From the NCBI GenBank assembly GCA_947173895.1, contig CAMWGU010000010.1, positions 1 through 64,000 of the forward strand: a stretch of 64,000 nt of DNA, written 5' to 3'. This DNA comes from an uncultured Bacteroides sp. (GTDB taxonomy: Bacteria > Bacteroidota > Bacteroidia > Bacteroidales > Bacteroidaceae). A model generated the notes under the pieces. It searched no databases. It had not been told where the DNA came from and saw nothing but the letters and a program-made list of their open reading frames with translations. The translations under genes and the position numbers were made by a program. This document shows positions 59,938 to 64,000 of the stretch, in pieces. Every line of letters starts with the position of its first letter. Position 1 is the stretch's first letter.

Positions 59938-61998
59938 TTATTTTAGCACGACTCGGTCGCCGGCACGTTTTGCCATCATTTTCTGTAACTCGCTTAGTTC
60001 TTTAAATCGGGTCATTATTTCTATATATTTGCTAGGATTGTTTGCCATTTCGGGTTTGTTCAGCACCTGTAAGGTATATTTCATTTCTTCTTCCAATATA
60101 GCAAATTTGAAATCAATAAGTTGATGGGGCACTAATTCGTGTAAGCGCTCTTCGTCTTTGGTTATTACCTGCGAATTACTTTTGCTCAGTTGATAGCGTT
60201 CGCTTATCATGTTGGCTGCCAGTTTGCTGATGTCCGGATCGGGGTGCGTCAGAAAATAGCGTTCTGTAGTGAAATTGGGGTCTTGTAGATGAGTTTCCGC
60301 TTCTGCTAGGATTTTCCGGTGTAACGGATTGTGAAATTGCAATTCGTCTTGTCTTAAATCTGTTGCAATGTATTCTGTAACAGTCAAAGGGGCTTCGGTA
60401 TTTTCTTCTGTTTCCACATAACACATTACTTTCTCGCCATGACGGATTAAAGTACGGATTAGTAATTGTTCTTTTATGTAAAAAACATATTTCTCCCTGC
60501 CTTCTTGCGGAATGTAAGACGGATAAGAGGTTACCGGTTCTGCCGGAAGAAATGGAGGAGGTACTTCAACGGCTATTCCTTCTTGGGATGAGGGAGACGT
60601 TTCGGTTTGAGGGAGGGATTCGACGGAAGGCAGTTGTCCGGCTGTTATGTTTTTCTCCCTTTTTATTTGTTCCAGATATTTGTCATCTCGCTGAAGCAGG
60701 TGTTTCTTTATTTCGTTCAGTATGACTTGTTCGTTTATGCTTAGGATAGTTGCGCATTCTTTTACGTAAGTATATCTGATTACATCGTTGGGAATCAGTC
60801 CGATACTTTTTGCCATGTCCGATATTAGGCCAGCTCGTTTGATCGGGTCTTTTTGGGCATCTTTTAGTAATAGATTGGTCTTGAAACGGATAAAGTTTTC
60901 TTCGTGTTCGTCAATATAGGCTCTGAATTCCGTGGCGTTGTGTTTTCTTGCAAAACTGTCGGGATCGTCTCCGTCCGGCAGTAGCAGCACTTTTATGTTC
61001 ATTCCTTCTGCCAACAACATGTCGATTCCTCGCATACTGGCTTTTATACCTGCTTCATCGGCATCATATAGCAGAGTGATGTTGGAGGTGAATCGGTGTA
61101 ATAGCCGGATTTGTTGTTCGCTCAATGCGGTACCCGAATTGGCCACTACATTTTCCAGTCCACACTGATGCATAGCGATAACATCCGTATATCCCTCTAC
61201 TATGTATACACAGTCTGCTTTGACAATGGCGGCTTTGGCTTGATAAATGCCATATAGCTCTTTTCGTTTGCTAAAGATTTCGGACTCAGGCGAGTTGACA
61301 TACTTTTGGTTTACCCCTTTTGTGCGGCTATCTAATACGCGTCCTCCAAATCCAAGAACTTTTCCACTGATATTGAACCATGGGAATATAACGCGCCCCC
61401 AAAAGCGGTCGCGCAGGCTACCGTCTTCTTTTTCGTAGCACAATCCGGTTTTGATCAAAAATTCTTTTTGGTATCCTTTCCTTATGGCTTCTTGTGCCAA
61501 GGCGTTAGGAGAGGCTGTACTATATCCTAATTGGAATTTCTTGACAATGTCGTCTCGGATTCCTCGTTGACGGAAATAAGACATGGCGATGGCTTTCCCA
61601 TCAACATGGTTGTATAGAATGCTTTGAAAATAGTCACGTGCGAATTCGTTGATGACAAAGAGACTTTCGCGTATGTTCTGCACCTTCTTTTCTTCATCAG
61701 TCAATTCACGCTCTTTTATCTCGATATTATATTTTTTTGCCAGCCAGCGTAGTGCTTCGGGATAGGTCATTTGTTCGTGTTCCATGATGAAATGAACCAC
61801 ATTTCCTCCTTTTCCACATGCAAAACATTTGCATAAACTTTTGGCTGGGGATACATAGAACGAGGGGGTTTTATCATCATGAAACGGACAAAGTCCTAAA
61901 TAGTTCACTCCGCGTTTGCGCAGAGTGACAAATTCGGACACCACGTCTACAATTTGTGCGGCATCTAATATTCGGTCTATGGTAGTTTGATCTATCAT
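59938..61998 (-). CDS. dnaG: DNA primase
   Basis: 686 residues. Makes RNA primers at the replication fork. N-terminal CHC2 zinc finger (CPFHDDKTPSFYVSP, then CFACGKGGNVVHFIM), RNA-polymerase-like core with GFGGRVLD and Toprim VYIVEGYTDVIAMHQCGLEN, then a C-terminal helicase-binding region (about 430-686) that is divergent, with a Pro/Ser/Thr-rich linker. A weak -7-like TATCTTCG lies just upstream at 62007-62014. Confidence 0.96.
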   Translation of the reverse strand: MIDQTTIDRILDAAQIVDVVSEFVTLRKRGVNYLGLCPFHDDKTPSFYVSPAKSLCKCFACGKGGNVVHFIMEHEQMTYPEALRWLAKKYNIEIKERELTDEEKKVQNIRESLFVINEFARDYFQSILYNHVDGKAIAMSYFRQRGIRDDIVKKFQLGYSTASPNALAQEAIRKGYQKEFLIKTGLCYEKEDGSLRDRFWGRVIFPWFNISGKVLGFGGRVLDSRTKGVNQKYVNSPESEIFSKRKELYGIYQAKAAIVKADCVYIVEGYTDVIAMHQCGLENVVANSGTALSEQQIRLLHRFTSNITLLYDADEAGIKASMRGIDMLLAEGMNIKVLLLPDGDDPDSFARKHNATEFRAYIDEHEENFIRFKTNLLLKDAQKDPIKRAGLISDMAKSIGLIPNDVIRYTYVKECATILSINEQVILNEIKKHLLQRDDKYLEQIKREKNITAGQLPSVESLPQTETSPSSQEGIAVEVPPPFLPAEPVTSYPSYIPQEGREKYVFYIKEQLLIRTLIRHGEKVMCYVETEENTEAPLTVTEYIATDLRQDELQFHNPLHRKILAEAETHLQDPNFTTERYFLTHPDPDISKLAANMISERYQLSKSNSQVITKDEERLHELVPHQLIDFKFAILEEEMKYTLQVLNKPEMANNPSKYIEIMTRFKELSELQKMMAKRAGDRVVLK

Positions 61999-62015
61999 TG
62001 CGAGTGCGAAGATAC

Positions 62016-62051
62016 AAAAAAATGCCGTCAGAAATGGGACTGACGGCGTTT
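62016..62051 (-). terminator. terminator of mdh
   Basis: GCCGTCAG (62024-62031) and CTGACGGC (62040-62047) form a hairpin followed on the minus strand by a run of seven T. Confidence 0.85.
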
Positions 62052-62074
62052 TTAACGGAATATTGTAATCAAAA

Positions 62075-63076
62075 TTAGTTAATGTTAGGATTCAATCTGT
62101 TCCATTCTGATACCGGAGGAAGCACTCCCATAGCGATTACTTCGTCGCGTAATGCACAAAGGTGTTCATAACTTTTCTCTAATGTAGCTTCTTCTTCTGG
62201 TGTACCTTTTACTTCTTTCAAGTGACAACCATCTTTGGTGATAGAGGTTTCCCAAGCCATCATGATGTGGTCGAATTTATCATTGGAAACATAAGTTCCT
62301 GCAGGCCAACGGAATGGTTTTCCACCCATGGCGGCAGCAATCATTTCGATAGATACGTAAGATGGACTCTGGAATGAAGAACGTCCGCGCAGGTTGATGA
62401 TATTGGCACCTCCTTTTGTCACTTTTTGTTGTATTTCGTTCCATTGTTCTTTAGTTAAATCATCTGTACCGATGATATCCAACAATGCTTTTCCGTCTAC
62501 TTTGGCAGTGGAAGCGTAAACGGCCATTTGTTCTCCATGACCACCGTATGTGCGGCAGTTTTCCACTTTGTCCATAGCTACACCGAAGTGTTTGGACAAT
62601 TCACTACGCAGGCGAGTAGAATCGAGAGCTGCAAGGGTAGTGACTTGTGATGGTTTCAAACCTGAATATAATAAGGTGATCAGACCGGTAATATCTGCCG
62701 GATTGAAAATAACGACAATGTGTTTGACATCCGGACAATATGCTTTTACATTTTTCCCAAATTCTTCTGCAATAGCTGCATTTCCTTTCAGCAAATCTTC
62801 ACGAGTCATTCCGGCTTTACGTGCGGCCCCTCCTGAGTTGACAATATACTTAGCGTCCATCAGGGCCTCTTTTATATCGGAAGTGAAAGTGATATTTATT
62901 CCTTCGAAACCACAATGGTATAGTTCTTCTGCCACACCTTCCAAACCGGGAGCGTATGGATCATATAAACAAATATTAGAAGTAAGGCCCATCATAATAG
63001 CAGTTTGGGCCATGTTTGAACCGATCATTCCAGCAGCACCTACAATGGTTAGTTTTTCGTTCGTTACAAATTCCAT
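62075..63076 (-). CDS. mdh: malate dehydrogenase
   Basis: 333 residues of the LDH/MDH superfamily. Interconverts malate and oxaloacetate; in Bacteroides it sits in the reductive branch to fumarate and succinate/propionate. N-terminal nucleotide fold KLTIVGAAGMIGSNMAQTA, substrate loop NSGGAARKAGMTREDLLKGN, FNPADITGLITLLYSG and catalytic His in RTYGGHGEQM. It differs from E. coli-type MDH in loop lengths. Monocistronic. Confidence 0.93.
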   Translation of the reverse strand: MEFVTNEKLTIVGAAGMIGSNMAQTAIMMGLTSNICLYDPYAPGLEGVAEELYHCGFEGINITFTSDIKEALMDAKYIVNSGGAARKAGMTREDLLKGNAAIAEEFGKNVKAYCPDVKHIVVIFNPADITGLITLLYSGLKPSQVTTLAALDSTRLRSELSKHFGVAMDKVENCRTYGGHGEQMAVYASTAKVDGKALLDIIGTDDLTKEQWNEIQQKVTKGGANIINLRGRSSFQSPSYVSIEMIAAAMGGKPFRWPAGTYVSNDKFDHIMMAWETSITKDGCHLKEVKGTPEEEATLEKSYEHLCALRDEVIAMGVLPPVSEWNRLNPNIN

Positions 63077-63145
63077 AATTCTTTTTATTTAAAGTTCATA
63101 TAATATCAACGTTTCGTAGAAAGAGATGTTCGTTCTTTCGGTTGA

Positions 63146-63153
63146 CAAAGTTA
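63146..63153 (-). promoter_or_regulatory. -7 box of mdh
   Basis: Minus-strand TAACTTTG, perfect TAnnTTTG, about 70 bp upstream of the mdh start. Confidence 0.6.
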
Positions 63154-63331
63154 TATTTTTTTTTGAAACGATGTTTATTCTAAAAAATTATGTAGGATAA
63201 TGGAAAGTTATTTCCTTTAGCTCTGTTATCAGAATATTGTCCATAATTTCGGCTTATTATGGCATTGCATTCTGATTGATTTGAATAAACTTCGATTGAT
63301 TCAGTTTGTTTTTTATGAAGCAGATAAACTT

Positions 63332-63616
63332 TTATTTGTTGATATAACTTTTTATTGCTTCCACATATTCTTCAAATGCCTCCACTCCTTTTGGAGAGAT
63401 TTTACAGATGGTGCATGGCATTTTTCCTTTGAAAGTCTTGATTACTTCCACATAGTTAGCTTTATTCAGTTTGTCTATTTGTACACTTAGGTTACCGGCC
63501 GTTGCTCCTGTCTGTTGTTTCAGATAGCTGAACTCAGCTTCTTCCACAGAAACCAGTATAGACATCACGGCAAGTCTCAGTTCAGAATGCAGTAGTGGAT
63601 TTAATTCTTTGAACAT
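63332..63616 (-). CDS. winged-helix transcriptional regulator
   Basis: 94 residues from ATG 63616; an upstream in-frame start at 63655 would overlap the preceding gene. A single winged-helix domain of the HTH_34/ArsR-MarR-like type: FKELNPLLHSELRLAVMSIL, FSYLKQQTGATAGNLSVQIDKL as recognition region, VIKTFKGKMPCTICKISPKG as wing. It lies 10 nt downstream of a multi-pass membrane protein gene; such small regulators often control the operon they share. Target not known. Confidence 0.85.
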   Translation of the reverse strand: MFKELNPLLHSELRLAVMSILVSVEEAEFSYLKQQTGATAGNLSVQIDKLNKANYVEVIKTFKGKMPCTICKISPKGVEAFEEYVEAIKSYINK

Positions 63617-63626
63617 AGGCGCAAAG

Positions 63627-64000
63627 TTACGATTTTTTTTGTTTACAGGCAGCATGATTTAGCACATGTCCTGGAATGACCATCATGAAAATAAATACAG
63701 GAGCGAAGATCAATATTTGGTTAAAACCTGAATAGAAAAGGCATCCGATAGAGCTCAACGCTCCTAGTATACCACAAATTGTGACAGTTCTATAGTCTAT
63801 TACCAAGCTTGTCAGTGTAGTGCCTATGCCCATTAACAGAAGGATTATGAACAGGATGGGAAGTTGCCAGAAAAACATGGCGAGTTGGGAAATCAGAAAA
63901 CCAGTGATGCCGAATACCAACCAAATATAATTGATTACTTTGTCCAGATGAGTCTTGATACCCGGTTGCTGATTACGTGTGGAGAGGTAAGTTCCTGTTC
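63627..64000 (-). CDS. multi-pass membrane protein of unknown function (5' end outside window)
   Basis: The frame is open from the window edge to the stop at 63627, giving the last 123 residues. Visible start RNQQPGIKTHLDKVINYIW, followed by four hydrophobic helices (LVFGITGFLISQLAMFFW; LFIILLLMGIGTTLTSLVI; VTICGILGALSSIGCLFYSG; ILIFAPVFIFMMVIPGHVL) and the tail NHAACKQKKS. I do not recognise a named family. It is coupled to the winged-helix regulator downstream. The apparent short frame starting at 63920 uses a TTG inside the protein and is not the true start. Confidence 0.7.
   Translation of the reverse strand, partial: TGTYLSTRNQQPGIKTHLDKVINYIWLVFGITGFLISQLAMFFWQLPILFIILLLMGIGTTLTSLVIDYRTVTICGILGALSSIGCLFYSGFNQILIFAPVFIFMMVIPGHVLNHAACKQKKS

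Overview
The window is 64 kb of a Bacteroidales chromosome, most likely Phocaeicola (Bacteroides) vulgatus/dorei or a close relative. The reasons are: many -7 boxes fit the Bacteroides consensus TAnnTTTG; there are large secreted or lipoprotein glycosidases (GH29 x3, GH3, GH92, GH35); there is a serine-type sulfatase with its anSME; the ornithine carbamoyltransferase is of the succinylornithine type; and housekeeping gene order is Bacteroides-like (DoxX-like/tpiA/SPOR/folE, and pdxJ/exbB/exbD/tonB). The species call is inference. No rRNA, tRNA, CRISPR array, IS transposase or prophage was seen.

Layout. 1-2.5 kb: a partial flavodoxin gene diverges from two tandem AraC-type regulator paralogues, with a perfect 14-bp inverted repeat in the shared control region. 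2.8-17.6 kb: a glycan-degradation island of GH29, SUMF1-BNR fusion, an unclassified large secreted protein, a second GH29, GH3, a TonB-plug protein interrupted by one amber codon, and GH92. No SusC/SusD pair is present. 18.2-24.5 kb: argF' (N-succinylornithine carbamoyltransferase), then a leftward run of PASTA protein, rluD, ddl, an acyltransferase, a NigD-like lipoprotein and a rhodanese lipoprotein. 24.6-29.5 kb: sulfatase, GH29 with C-terminal discoidin-like region, and anSME. 29.7-43.7 kb: rpmH, efp, glycosyltransferase, radC, SufT-like, lpxH, ackA-pta, lrgAB, two acyltransferase-fold genes, folP-cdaA, murF and a DUF3810 membrane protein. 44.5-46.9 kb: a GH35 lipoprotein. 47-64 kb: nadK, pdxJ-exbB-exbD-tonB-DJ1-ispD-recG, ndk, an M23 peptidase, DUF1599, DoxX-like, tpiA, SPOR, folE, dnaG, mdh, a winged-helix regulator and a partial membrane protein.

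The most unusual signal is not a gene. Five intergenic gaps (near 12.95, 17.8, 33.7, 43.8-44.3 and 58.75 kb) hold short arrays of dyad-symmetric units repeated every 21-22 bp, two helical turns, usually inside inverted ends. Sequence differs from array to array, and sometimes from unit to unit, while dyad symmetry and period persist. Two arrays 26 kb apart (17.8 and 43.93 kb) share the same ACGTACGT core. In the 43.7-44.5 kb gap three such blocks are stacked, the last with boxes mirrored about position 44174. They look like REP/BIME-like structural elements or phased protein-binding arrays. I know of no name for them.

Other points of note: a 72-80 nt dispersed intergenic repeat (2635 and 54166), a cysteine-rich AraC regulator beside the flavodoxin, a SUMF1 domain lacking the FGE cysteines, and serine in place of the specificity-setting proline of succinylornithine carbamoyltransferase.
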